Positions 39,710 through 47,944 of a DNA stretch of 64,000 nt are shown piece after piece. Source of the DNA: Homalodisca vitripennis. Lineage: Eukaryota; Arthropoda; Insecta; Hemiptera; Cicadellidae. Below the pieces are notes generated by a model, which was given only the letters and a program-made list of their open reading frames with translations, did not search any database and had not been told where the DNA came from. Within the stretch, counting starts at the first letter, position 1. Every line of letters starts with the position of its first letter. The stretch spans positions 98,200,501-98,264,500 of the forward strand of contig NC_060213.1 of assembly GCF_021130785.1 (NCBI RefSeq). The letters run 5' to 3'. Both the position numbers and the translations under genes were made by a program.

Positions 39710-40081
39710 ATGGAGGCCCAAAAGAAATGTATAAAGTGTCAAGAATTTAAAGATTTGTCGAAGTTTTTTCAAGATAAGACTAGAAAAGATGGATTATGCT
39801 ATTATTGTAAGGATTGTAATAAGAAATATAGAAAAGAATTATATGATAAAATGGAAAAATTAACTTTAGAAGAGAAAGAGTGCACACGGTGTAAAAAGGT
39901 TTAGAATATTTCAGAATTTTATAATCTCCATTATAGTAAAGACAACAAACAAGCATATTGTAAAGATTGTGCTAAACAAATCTTTGCTAGACCAGTTCTT
40001 TGCGTATGCGGAAGAGAAATTCAACATTTCTATAGTCTTAAAAGACATTTACAAACAAACTATCATAATTCGAATGTTTAA
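39710..40081 (+). pseudogene. Zinc-ribbon and C2H2 finger protein with one nonsense codon
   Basis: It starts at an ATG within CTATATAAATGG. The first 64 codons contain a CIKCQE...CYYCKDC zinc-ribbon pair and the start of a second one (CTRCKK). An in-frame TAG follows at 39902-39904. The same frame then continues open for 59 codons with the second half of the repeat (AYCKDCAKQ) and a classical C2H2 finger (CVCGREIQHFYSLKRHLQ), ending at TAA 40079-40081. The repeat resembles the KxCxxC...SxF...CKxC domains of small phage and viral DNA-binding proteins. Function is unknown; nucleic acid binding is inferred. Its 3' end overlaps the convergent BRO gene by 44 bases. Confidence 0.7.
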
Positions 40082-40873
40082 CATTTTCATCGTGTAATTT
40101 AGATATTCTATAGATCAGTCGAGATTCTGCCATATTTGTAGTAAAATGATTTCCGTTGTATAAAATATTCAAAGATTCTTTCATTTGGTTGTAGAGATTT
40201 ATACTATTTGGATCTCCTTGTCTTAATAAAATTTCCATTTCTGGGTAATCAATTTCAAGTTCTTTCAATCTTTTCGGTATTTCTCTCTTTTGAGCTCTGA
40301 TAACGTAATAAGGCCATTCCCACATGTGATTCTTCTTAATTAACACAAAAACATGGTGTTTTTTCTTATCAAAATCTTTACAAACAAGATCTGGTTTCAG
40401 TAATTCCATTCGCAATTCTTGATTCTCTATTTTCAAGGATTTCATTTCATCTTTAATTTGTAACTGTTTTATTTCATCTTTTAACTGCTTATTTTCGTTT
40501 TTGAGTTTGTACTCACCATATTTTCTAATGGAAGGTAATACTTCTTTCGTAACCCAATTTTTAAACAATTTCGCTTCTGGTTTATGCGATCTCAAAATTA
40601 AAGAATAAAGTCCAGATTCATTAACGAAAACAGTGTTATTTTGGAAGTTTGAAGGTAAGCTATTCATAGCCCCCCTTATATTTAGATTAAAATAGAAGTT
40701 TTTATCATCTTCGTCAACGTTTATTCTGATCGTTTGCATAGTATTTCATATTCTAGAATTTTTGCTACGTCTTTAGCCTTAAACCAGATCACATTGTTTT
40801 CGTCAACAATCGTAAAGATATGTTTGTTATTGAATTTTAGTTGATTATTGAGTAGGTCTACAACTGACTCCAT
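40038..40873 (-). pseudogene. BRO-N family protein (one frameshift)
   Basis: The start is taken at the ATG at 40873 (TATCTAAATGGAG). The first 45 codons carry the beginning of a BRO-N domain (IFTIVDENN, then FKAKDVAKILEYE). The frame changes near 40745. The remainder continues the domain with VDEDDK, FVNESGLYSLILRS and EAKLFKNWVTKEVLPSIRKYGEY, followed by a 40-residue coiled coil and a C-terminal domain (HVFVLIKKN...RIYRISK-type). BRO-N proteins bind DNA and are common in baculoviruses, entomopoxviruses, other large DNA viruses and phages, where they are thought to alter host or viral transcription. Length would be about 278 residues. It is divergent from its + strand neighbours. Confidence 0.85.
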
Positions 40874-40904
40874 TTAGATAGAAATAAAATTTAACTAGTA
40901 ATTT

Positions 40905-41182
40905 TTTATTTCGAGAATAAAGTCCAGATTCATTGATAAAAACAGGGTCAGGATGAAGATTTTGAAAGAGTCGCGATTCGATACCCTTGTCAGAATCTAT
41001 GTTTTCAAAGCTTTTTTTGTATTTTTCTTTAACATTGTCTTTATTCGTATTTTTTGTGAATATTTGTGAGGTGGCCCTCGAGGGCTACCTTATCTTTTAG
41101 ATAAAAGTATTGGTATTTATCATCATTATCAACTCGTTTTGAAAGTTTGAAGGTAAGAACGATTCGTTCCCCCCTTGATTCA
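40905..41182 (-). pseudogene. Scrambled fragment of a second BRO-N gene
   Basis: 40911-40950 repeats the part of the BRO gene coding for FINESGLYS (compare 40600-40630). 41105-41180 carries the VDNDDKYQYF-like and adjacent pieces (compare 40635-40715), but in swapped order. No continuous frame joins them. The middle holds a CCCTCGAGGGC palindrome. This is probably a leftover of a tandem BRO duplication that was later rearranged. Confidence 0.6.
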
Positions 41183-41917
41183 TCATTCTTTCGACAATCT
41201 TAAATATATTGTTGTTTTACTCTCATTATTTAATAAATTTCCCTCAGAGTCTTGTATAGTTAGAACGATTTTTTGAATTCTTTTAATATTTTTTCTAATT
41301 GGAATATAATCGATTTCATTCGGTTTTTCACTGATTTTTGATCCATAAGCAACATTTGGGAAAAAAGTGTACAAAATTTCAGATTCTTTGTGTAAATGTT
41401 CGGTAAGATTTTCAAAACTAGGTTCAACGAGATTGCAGTGCACTTCAATTACATCAAACGGTCTAAATTTTGGCGTTTTATTTCCTAAATATACCTGATT
41501 TGGCTCAATAGTTTCTTGAACAAACCCTAACAATTCTACAATAATTGCTGAAAACATTATTCTTACTGGTGATTTTATTTGAATTTTATTAGAGAGATAA
41601 TTTTTTTGCATTTCAAACTTGTTTTCGTCAAAGTTTAAAGATTTATCTGATTGTTTGAATGTTTTCAGATAATTTTTAAGGGAATTTTTTATTTGATCGA
41701 AAGTATAATATCCTTTGTTTAAACCATAATATTTTGTTATGTTCTTCTCACTAAATCCTATACAATAAGGAGAACTTTCACTAATATTTATTACAAAATT
41801 GTCAGAATAAAAACCGCTTAAACCGATAAAATAATTTGATTCTTCCTCTAAGTGTATAGGATGTTCCAAGTTTAAAACTAATTTAGAGCTTTCTGAAGTC
41901 AACTTGAACAGCTTCAT
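41183..41917 (-). CDS. Penton-like single-jelly-roll minor capsid protein
   Basis: An uninterrupted 244-codon gene starting at the ATG at 41917. The N-terminus has LEHPIHLEE and IGLSGFYSDN, then a GLNKGYYTFDQIK segment. The middle has a hydrophobic ILLGF-type strand region. The C-terminal half has FRPFDVIEVHCNLVE, FFPNVAYGSK, IDYIPIRKNI and VLTIQDSEGN, ending in a YLRLS strand. This pattern (an IxVxCNL strand, FxPxVxxGxxI, then a final DxxGxLL...LxL) is that of penton-base-like proteins of Polinton-type viruses, which form capsid vertices. A relic homologue lies at 4463-5167. The gene lacks the TAAATGG start context of its neighbours. Confidence 0.82.
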   Translation of the reverse strand: MKLFKLTSESSKLVLNLEHPIHLEEESNYFIGLSGFYSDNFVINISESSPYCIGFSEKNITKYYGLNKGYYTFDQIKNSLKNYLKTFKQSDKSLNFDENKFEMQKNYLSNKIQIKSPVRIMFSAIIVELLGFVQETIEPNQVYLGNKTPKFRPFDVIEVHCNLVEPSFENLTEHLHKESEILYTFFPNVAYGSKISEKPNEIDYIPIRKNIKRIQKIVLTIQDSEGNLLNNESKTTIYLRLSKE

Positions 41918-41957
41918 TTTCGCAAGCGTTGCTTCAAGATGAAAATTTTCTATTTAA

Positions 41958-42623
41958 ATGGAGAAATTTTTAAAGCAAAAAGATCAGATAAAACTTCAAA
42001 CGTTTGAAGAAAATAAGAAAGATCAACCAATCAGATTGTTAATTGTTGGTTCAAGTGGATGTGGGAAAAAACAACTTTATTATTGAATTTTATCTACAAT
42101 AGGTTGATTCCTTATTCCAATTTGTATGTTTTTAGTAAATCTTTAGAACAAGACGCATATAAAAAATTACAAGAAAGATTTGAAAATATTGAGAAAAACT
42201 TAAACAAAAAAATATCACATTTTTATAATGCTTCCGAGGACATAGTTCCATTAAGCGAATGTAAACCAAATTCTTTAATCGTTTTCGATGACTGTATTTT
42301 AGAAAATCAAGACGTTATTAAGGAATATTTCGTAATGTCTCGTCACAAAAATATCTCTTGTATCTATCTTTCTCAATGCTTTTTCAAAGGTTGATAGACA
42401 AGTTATAAGAAATAACCTGAATATGTTGTGTATTTTTAAGCAAGACGATCACTATTCGAGAAAGATTTATAACAATTATGTGGGATCTGATATGAGTTTT
42501 AACCACTTTATTGAGTTATGTGATAAAATTTGGAAGGAAGACTACGGATTTTTAACTATTAATCTAACTTTGAAGCCTAAAAATGGCAAATATTTGAATA
42601 AATTTTCCAATATAAACGTGTGA
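41958..42623 (+). pseudogene. FtsK/A32-like genome-packaging ATPase (frameshifted)
   Basis: The start is the ATG at 41958 in TATTTAAATGG, 40 bases from the divergent penton gene. The Walker A motif (LIVGSSGCGK followed by a TTLLLNF segment) is split by a frame change in an A6 run near 42065-42070. Walker B (SLIVFDDC) lies near 42274-42300 and a sensor-like CIYLSQ near 42358. A second frame change in a T5 run near 42379 separates the C-terminal part (VIRNNLN, CIFKQD), ending at TGA 42623. A32-type ATPases pump viral DNA into capsids. About 220 residues is normal for the Polinton version. Confidence 0.85.
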
Positions 42624-42631
42624 TAATCTAG

Positions 42632-42830
42632 TTGTTTTCATGTTTTTACGTTCACGTTTACGTTTCGTGTTCTCGTTTTTTACGTTCCACGTTCACGTTT
42701 TACGTTTCACGTTCACGTTCACGTTTTACGTTTCACGTTCACGTTTTACGTTCCACGTTTCGTGTTCTCGTTTCGTGTTCACGTTTCGTGTTCACGTTTT
42801 ACGTTCCACGTTCACGTTTCAAAATTTTTC
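42632..42830. repeat. ACGTTCACGTTT simple repeat between genes
   Basis: Nearly 200 bases made almost entirely of variants of ACGTTCACG, ACGTTTCACG, ACGTTTTACG and CGTTTCGTGTTC, ending eight bases before the next ATG. It fills the whole gap between the ATPase and the phospholipase gene. The phenylalanine/serine-rich open frames through it are artefacts. Confidence 0.9.
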
Positions 42831-42837
42831 TAATTAA

Positions 42838-44147
42838 ATGGTGAACGTAACTTCTGAAGAAGCGAAAAAACTTGATCAAATCGAAAAGAAATTAATCAAA
42901 GAATTTAAAGAACAGATTCGAATTGATGAAAAAGAACAAGAATTTATTCAAAAAATCAATCAACCTGTAACTTCTGCAATAGAAAACGTTGAGGGCAAAA
43001 TTGAAAATGTTTTAAGTGATAATCAAAATTTGATGAATTTGGTTCCAGTTGTACGACAATTTGCCGATATTTCGATACCAGAATCTGAGTTTGAATTGCC
43101 AAAATTACCATCGTCAACACCATTTAGACCTAGAATCATTGAAGAATCTACAATAGTTGAACCAATAAGTCCTGGAACAACGGATATAATAATTGGTGAA
43201 ATTGGTAAAAAATTTCTTCCTAGAGCAAAGGATGATAAATTTGGTTTGTATTGGGATAAAAAAAAAGAAAAGTTTTATGATTGGAAATTTACCCGTTAAT
43301 TTTGAACATAATGATATAATTATTGAAGATAAAACATATAAAGGAACTCAAGGTTTATGGAGATTATTAACAGGCACTGATGTTCCAAAAGACGGTTTAT
43401 ATTCTGAAGAAGACTTGAAAAAGTATACAGAAATTTTATGGAAATCTGATTCAATTTACAAAAATAATGATCCATCAACTAAGAAACCAAAGTCAAGTAA
43501 AGGTAAAAAATATCTCAATTTGATTAAACCAATTTGGGAAAAACGAATCGAAGGATCAGGTGTAAGAAAATACAGTGATAATAAGATTGAATACAGATAT
43601 ATCGACGATTTGACAAAACTCGATGGAATTATTAATTATATTTATGCTCAAGAAAAGGCTGGAAACAACAATTTTTTGAACGAAAAGAAAGCGATTAAAG
43701 ATTTTATTTCGAACAAACTTGATGAAATGATTGAAAAACCTGATGGAATTAAATATTTAAAACGAGTTTTGCCGGCAATAAGTTCATCTATGATTGAGGG
43801 TAGTGGACTTTTGAATGATTTTATCAACAATTTACCTTTTGAATTACACGTACCAGGCTATGAATATCTGGGACCTGGCACAAAACTTGAAAAAAAGATT
43901 GAAAAGAGGAGATCCTGGTATAAATAAATTAGATCAAGCTGCTATGGAACACGATATTTTTTATGCAAAACATAGAGACACAAATTCCAGACATATAGCA
44001 GATAAAGTTTTGCAAGATAAGGCAATGGATAGATTTTTATCAAAAGATGCTAGTTTAGGTGAAAGATTTGTTGCGCTTCCAACAGCTGGAGCAATGTTTT
44101 TGAAGAGAAAACTAGGAATGGGAATCGAAGAGAACTTGAAATTTTAA
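42838..44147 (+). pseudogene. Minor virion protein with C-terminal phospholipase A2 domain (frameshifted)
   Basis: It starts at the ATG in CTAATTAAATGG. The N-terminal ~140 residues are charged and helical, followed by a proline-rich linker. A frame change in an A9 run near 43258-43266 leads to a conserved domain with IGNLPVNF, IIIEDKTYKGTQGLWRLLT and KPKSSKGKKY, recurrent in arthropod Polinton-like proteins. A glycine-rich GSG segment follows. After a second change in an A7 run near 43892, the C-terminal domain has the phospholipase A2 signature: a calcium-loop-like YLGPGT and the catalytic LDQAAMEHDIFYA helix. Such domains in parvovirus VP1 open endosomal membranes during entry; a similar role here is inferred. 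Total length would be about 436 residues. Confidence 0.8.
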
Positions 44148-44148
44148 C

Positions 44149-44159
44149 TATATAAATGG
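44149..44159 (+). promoter_or_regulatory. TAAATGG start-codon motif (representative site)
   Basis: The sequence CTATATAAATGG overlaps the ATG of the GGLL gene. The same T(A/T)(A/T)TAAATGG or close variants overlap the start codons at 39710, 41958, 42838, 46052 and 46750 on the + strand and 40873 on the - strand. TAAATATGG forms occur at 35702 and 45000. The motif recalls the TAAATG initiator of poxvirus late promoters. The element encodes no RNA polymerase, so the factor that would read it is unknown. Confidence 0.55.
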
Positions 44160-44605
44160 AGGTGAATGTAAATTTCAGCAAAAATCAGAAAGAAAAAATA
44201 AAATCCGCTTTTAAGAAGAAAATACCCGTTAGTATTCAATTTAAAATAGATCAACTAAAAAATGGCGAAGATAAGATATTTTTAACAAATAGACAATACA
44301 ATAAACTCGAAAAACATAAGAAAAACAATAAAGGAACCAGAATAGAATTTTCTTATAATCAGTTGAAAGAACTTAAAAATGGTGGACTTTTGAAAGATTT
44401 ATTAGATTTTGGAGAAAATATTCCAGTTGTTAAAAATGTTGTTCCTTATGTTCGTAAAGCTGCTCCAATCGTTAAAAAAGATGTGATTCCTATTGTTCGA
44501 AACATTTTAAATTGGTTAGATAAAGAGTTGGAAGATGTTACAGGATCTGGATTAGATGAAAAAACTTTGAATTACGTGAAATCAAACATTGAAAAAAAAA
44601 TTTAA
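44156..44605 (+). CDS. Small GGLL-motif virion protein
   Basis: An intact 149-codon gene starting in CTATATAAATGG, nine bases after the phospholipase gene. A basic N-terminal region is followed by LTNRQYNKLEKHKKNNKGTR, a FSYNQLKELKNGGLLKDLL segment, a hydrophobic and amphipathic stretch (VVKNVVPYVRKAAPIVKKD), and a GSGL motif close to the C-terminus. The same protein is recognisable at 6280-6640 in the older element, also directly before the protease. I do not know its family. Amphipathic helices and a GSG-like site next to the maturation protease fit a precursor of a core or membrane-lytic virion protein, which is an inference. Confidence 0.75.
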   Translation: MEVNVNFSKNQKEKIKSAFKKKIPVSIQFKIDQLKNGEDKIFLTNRQYNKLEKHKKNNKGTRIEFSYNQLKELKNGGLLKDLLDFGENIPVVKNVVPYVRKAAPIVKKDVIPIVRNILNWLDKELEDVTGSGLDEKTLNYVKSNIEKKI

Positions 44606-45022
44606 ACCTTTAACATTCGGGGAATTGGAAGAAATCTGCAAAAATATTAAACATTTTAGAGGAATCTTCATGAGAGATACATTACCTGAAAAAGTTAAGA
44701 AATTTGAATGTGGAATTGTGAATTTAGACTCGATTATGGGAAGTGGAACGCATTGGGTTTGTTATTATAAAAATGATAAGAATGCCTGTTATTTTGATTC
44801 GTATGGAAGAATTGAGGACAAACCACCTATAGAATTGATTAAATATTTGAAAAAAATCAAGCGTCTACTACAATGATTCTCAGATTCAAGACTATAAAGA
44901 TCCCCCAATTTGTGGTCATTTATGTGTTTTTTGTTTTGAATGAACTGAGTACTGGTAAAGATTTTAAAGAAGTTGTTAACAAATTATTACTTAATAAATA
45001 TGGATTCACAAAATATTTTTGA
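44606..45022 (+). pseudogene. Adenain-like cysteine protease (frameshifted, start codon unclear)
   Basis: It would mature virion precursors. The first part shows FRGIFMRDTLP, FECGIVNLDS, the catalytic histidine in GTHWVCYY and the acidic residue in YFDSYG. A frame change in an A7 run near 44850 leads to the part with YNDSQIQDYKDPP and the catalytic cysteine in CGHLC. A further change in a T6 run near 44926 precedes the C-terminus, which runs to TGA 45020-45022 and overlaps the next gene by 23 bases. No in-frame ATG precedes the FRG segment. Where the older copy has ATG, this sequence has TTA after the same short spacer. Start-codon loss, a non-AUG start or an upstream frameshift at the A9 run (44592-44600) are the options. 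Confidence 0.85.
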
Positions 45023-46037
45023 CGTATTTGGAACACAAATTATTCAAAATGTAGATAATAGTTTGAATTTTGATAGTTTGAGAAATGAGTTTGATAACAA
45101 GTTAGAAAATTTATTACAAAACCTTCCAGATTCAGATATGTTTGCTGTCGAGATTGAAGATTTTAAAGCAGAATATGATAACAAACTTGAAAATTTCATG
45201 AGTTCAAATGAAGTTGCTGATAAAATAAAAACATTGGAAAAAGAAGTTGATGATGGTGTAAAAAAATTATTTACCAATTTAATGTCTCATATCGAAAAAG
45301 CTGATAAAATTACTGAAGCGATCAAAGTTAAAAAGAATTATGTTAGTTTAGCTAATAAAAAAAGAATTGTCGGTGTTCGACCTGGTATTGACAAACATGA
45401 TGTTGTTGTTAAAGAACAAATTTTAAAACCTCTAAAATTATCAGAAAACATCGATATTGTTGATTTACATGATCCGAATGTTAAAAATGCCTTAGATTTT
45501 AAAGGAAAAAGAATTAGCGGTGTTAGTAAAGGAATTAATCCATTTGATGTTGTTGTAATGATTCAATTAGAAGATCCTATTAAAATGTTTAATGAACTAA
45601 AACAAAATTATGAGAATCATAAACAGCATGTTAAAGATTTTACAACAGAAGTCTATGAAAAACTTGATGAAAGAAGTAAAAGATCAGTAAACGATGTTGG
45701 TGAATTACTTGATAAAGTAAATAAACTAGAAGAAAACTTTAATACATATAAAAATAATGTTAATGAATTAGTTGGTGAAGTAATTAACAAAATTCTGGAA
45801 AATTTTGATACACGTTTCAATGAGAAAATAAACTTTTTTGAAAATTTTGGTACACGTTTCAATGAGAAAGTAACACATAATAATGAATTACTTAAAAGAA
45901 TAGATGATCAATACTCTTTATATCTCGATAAAGTAAATAAACTAGAAGAAAACTTTAATAAATTTAAAGAAGATGTCGATAAAACTTTTGAAAACATCGA
46001 CAACAGATTTAATGGAGTAGGCGGCTATGATGACTAA
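45000..46037 (+). CDS. Fibre-like coiled-coil protein with KRI-GV repeats
   Basis: An intact 345-codon frame from the ATG in TAATAAATATGG. Heptad-rich segments occupy residues ~10-110 and ~200-340. Between them are two copies of a motif: KKRIVGVRPGIDKHDVVVKE (about residue 120) and GKRISGVSKGINPFDVVVMI (about 175). This KRI-x-GV-x(2)-G-x(4)-DVV-type element resembles the repeats of trimeric phage tail-fibre proteins. C-terminal repeats include two FGTRFNE/FDTRFNE units and two DKVNKLEENFN units. The protein is likely a trimeric virion fibre or attachment protein. A relic is at 5267-5856. Function is inferred from architecture and position. Confidence 0.7.
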   Translation: MDSQNIFDVFGTQIIQNVDNSLNFDSLRNEFDNKLENLLQNLPDSDMFAVEIEDFKAEYDNKLENFMSSNEVADKIKTLEKEVDDGVKKLFTNLMSHIEKADKITEAIKVKKNYVSLANKKRIVGVRPGIDKHDVVVKEQILKPLKLSENIDIVDLHDPNVKNALDFKGKRISGVSKGINPFDVVVMIQLEDPIKMFNELKQNYENHKQHVKDFTTEVYEKLDERSKRSVNDVGELLDKVNKLEENFNTYKNNVNELVGEVINKILENFDTRFNEKINFFENFGTRFNEKVTHNNELLKRIDDQYSLYLDKVNKLEENFNKFKEDVDKTFENIDNRFNGVGGYDD

Positions 46038-46051
46038 TTTTCCTTATATAA

Positions 46052-46195
46052 ATGGCGCTCATATACTGTGTGAGGTGCAAAGAGAAAACTGCCACAAACG
46101 ATATAAAATACTATGCGAACATTAACGGAGTTAAGAGAATTTCTGGAAAATGTGCTGAATGTAACTCAAAAAAGAGCCAATTTACAAAAACTTGA
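46052..46195 (+). CDS. Small zinc-ribbon protein (DUF5679-like)
   Basis: A 47-codon gene starting in TTATATAAATGGCG, 14 bases after the fibre gene. Two cysteine pairs, YCVRCKEKT near the N-terminus and GKCAECNSKK near the C-terminus, bracket a NGVKRIS turn. This pattern fits the tiny zinc-ribbon proteins annotated DUF5679 in large DNA viruses and related elements; the family name is from memory and should be checked. Basic residues at the C-terminus suggest nucleic-acid binding. Confidence 0.7.
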   Translation: MALIYCVRCKEKTATNDIKYYANINGVKRISGKCAECNSKKSQFTKT

Positions 46196-46217
46196 AATTT
46201 TTCCCTAATAAATAGAG

Positions 46218-46616
46218 ATGGCGGGACATTACAGTGCTTTCGATCTTTTTATAATGCAACACGAAAGAGATTTGAAAAAGGAACATTGGGACGATATTTC
46301 TCAAAAATATGAACTATCCGAAGATATGATGAGATTATACGTAAACAAATTGAATTGGTATAACATTGCCAAATATCAAACTTTATCATCAGAGTTCATT
46401 CAAGAAAATATACATTATCAATTAAAAGATCATATGTCTGTTCTTTGTCTCTATCAACACTTGAGTATAAAGTTTTTGGATGAAAATAAAGATACAGTTG
46501 ATTGGAACAGTATTATAGATAGCGGTTACTATCCTGTGCAAATTTTATTGAAATATGTGACCGAGATCGCAAAATTTAAGGAAGAGAATCCTGAATATGA
46601 CGAAGTAGATCATTAA
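46218..46616 (+). CDS. W/LS-repeat protein of unknown function
   Basis: An intact 132-codon gene. The ATG follows a TAATAAATAGAG leader. It is built of imperfect repeats of about 22-25 residues with the layout W-x2-I...Y-x-LS-x2-F/M-I/L: HWDDISQKYELSEDMM, NWYNIAKYQTLSSEFIQEN, LCLYQHLSIKFLDEN and a last VDWNSIIDSGYYPVQILLKY. Similar short helical repeats occur in uncharacterised poxvirus-, mimivirus- and iridovirus-type proteins. I do not know a function. It is acidic, has no signal peptide and is likely intracellular. Confidence 0.7.
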   Translation: MAGHYSAFDLFIMQHERDLKKEHWDDISQKYELSEDMMRLYVNKLNWYNIAKYQTLSSEFIQENIHYQLKDHMSVLCLYQHLSIKFLDENKDTVDWNSIIDSGYYPVQILLKYVTEIAKFKEENPEYDEVDH

Positions 46617-46749
46617 AAAATGACTCTAATCTTTTTAATTATTTTACTAAAATTTATATCTTTTCTTATAAAAACGTACATTAGATCGATGAAAAAATGA
46701 TATATTTCTTATACACGATGTTTAAAATTTCTAAATTTTCTCTTATTAA
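46617..46749. promoter_or_regulatory. Upstream region of the major capsid gene
   Basis: 133 AT-rich bases ending in CTTATTAAATGG at the capsid ATG. They include TTTTCTTATAAAAACG near 46660. No coding content. It is listed because a strongly expressed late gene follows; the promoter role is inferred. Confidence 0.35.
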
Positions 46750-47944
46750 ATGGCGGACTACAGAAAATATGCTAGTGATATTGAAAGGGCGGAGTTTAAA
46801 AATTTCTATCCAATTAGTAAACAACATTTGAATGAACCGAATAAAAGAACTGAGTTTAATATTGATTTTGGAGATAACTTTTTGCTCGTCTAACTTCCAG
46901 TTTTATATTTCTGGAACTTTAACAAAACAAGATGGTCAAGCATATCTTGGAACTGATAATGTTAGATTAATCGATAATTTTATACCGTTTTTATTTTCTA
47001 AGATTGAAGTAAGAAAACACAATAAATTGATAGAAGAAGTCGAAAACTGTGGTCAATTAAGCACTATTAAAGGAACTATTTCGTATTCAAAAAGTGATGT
47101 TATTTCTCAAACTTCTAATGGCTTTGAATCAGATTTTAAATTTGGTGTTTTTGAGGCAGCTGGAAATTTATCTCATTTTGGATTAGGATTTTTTGAAAAT
47201 GTTACTATTCCGATCTATAAAGGAGGATTTTATCTAAGTTTTATAAGAGCAGAAGACGATGATGCGATATTAAAAACAAAAACTGGAAATGATATGCCAG
47301 TTGATGGCAAAATTACAATTACAGATTTTTTTATTAGAGTTCCAATGATTGATTATAAAACCACGAGTAAAATTAGGTTGATTGATGAAATTACAAAAAG
47401 TCAAAACATTATGTTTAATTTTCTAGATTGGCAATGTATTGAACAAAAAGGTATTTCCGGAACAACTTATTCGTTCGATATCACAAATATTTATAGAAAT
47501 ATCTTCAATCCCAAGTTCGTTATCATAGGTTTTCAAACAGATAGACAGAATAATCAAGAGAAAAATCCTTCAAAGTTTGATAGTTTGAATGTAAAAAATA
47601 TCAGAGTAAAATTGAACGGTTCTTATTATCCAGATGAATTACAAAATTTAAACATTTCCGGAGGTCTTTTCAGAATCATGTATCAGATGTATCAAGATTT
47701 TAAGAAAGTTTACTGTAATAATAAGGAAATGTATTACAATCCTAAAGAATTTTTAGCGAATAGACCTATTTATGTCATTGATACAACAAAGAGTTTGACA
47801 AATATTTCTGGTTCAAAGAACGATATAATTATCAATATGGATTTTCAGAGTGCGGTTACCAATGCGGTTTGTTATGTTGTCGTTGTCTCTGATAAATTGC
47901 TTGAATATGATGTAATCAGGAGTAATATAAGGGAGATACAATGA
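46750..47944 (+). pseudogene. Double-jelly-roll-like major capsid protein (one frameshift)
   Basis: It starts at the ATG in CTTATTAAATGGCG. The first 46 codons (MADYRKYASDIERAEF..., ending INFD-type and GDNF) are followed by a frame change in a T5 run near 46882. About 350 open codons then run to TGA 47944. Landmarks are QFYISGTLTKQDG, VRLIDNFIPFLFSKIEVRKH, IPIYKGGFYLSFIRAEDDDA, IYRNIFNPKFVIIGFQTDRQ and a C-terminal YVVVVSDKLLEYD strand pair. Two similar strand-rich halves, total length near 395 residues, and the N-terminal pattern of a substrate-like beta strand followed by LFSxIEVxxN match Polinton-type hexon-like capsid proteins. No database comparison was possible. The older copy lies at 2978-4228. 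Confidence 0.8.

Noticed and set aside
42632..42844. Phe/Ser/Arg-rich frames of 65-70 codons
   Set aside because: They translate the ACGTTCACG simple repeat and lie between two real genes.
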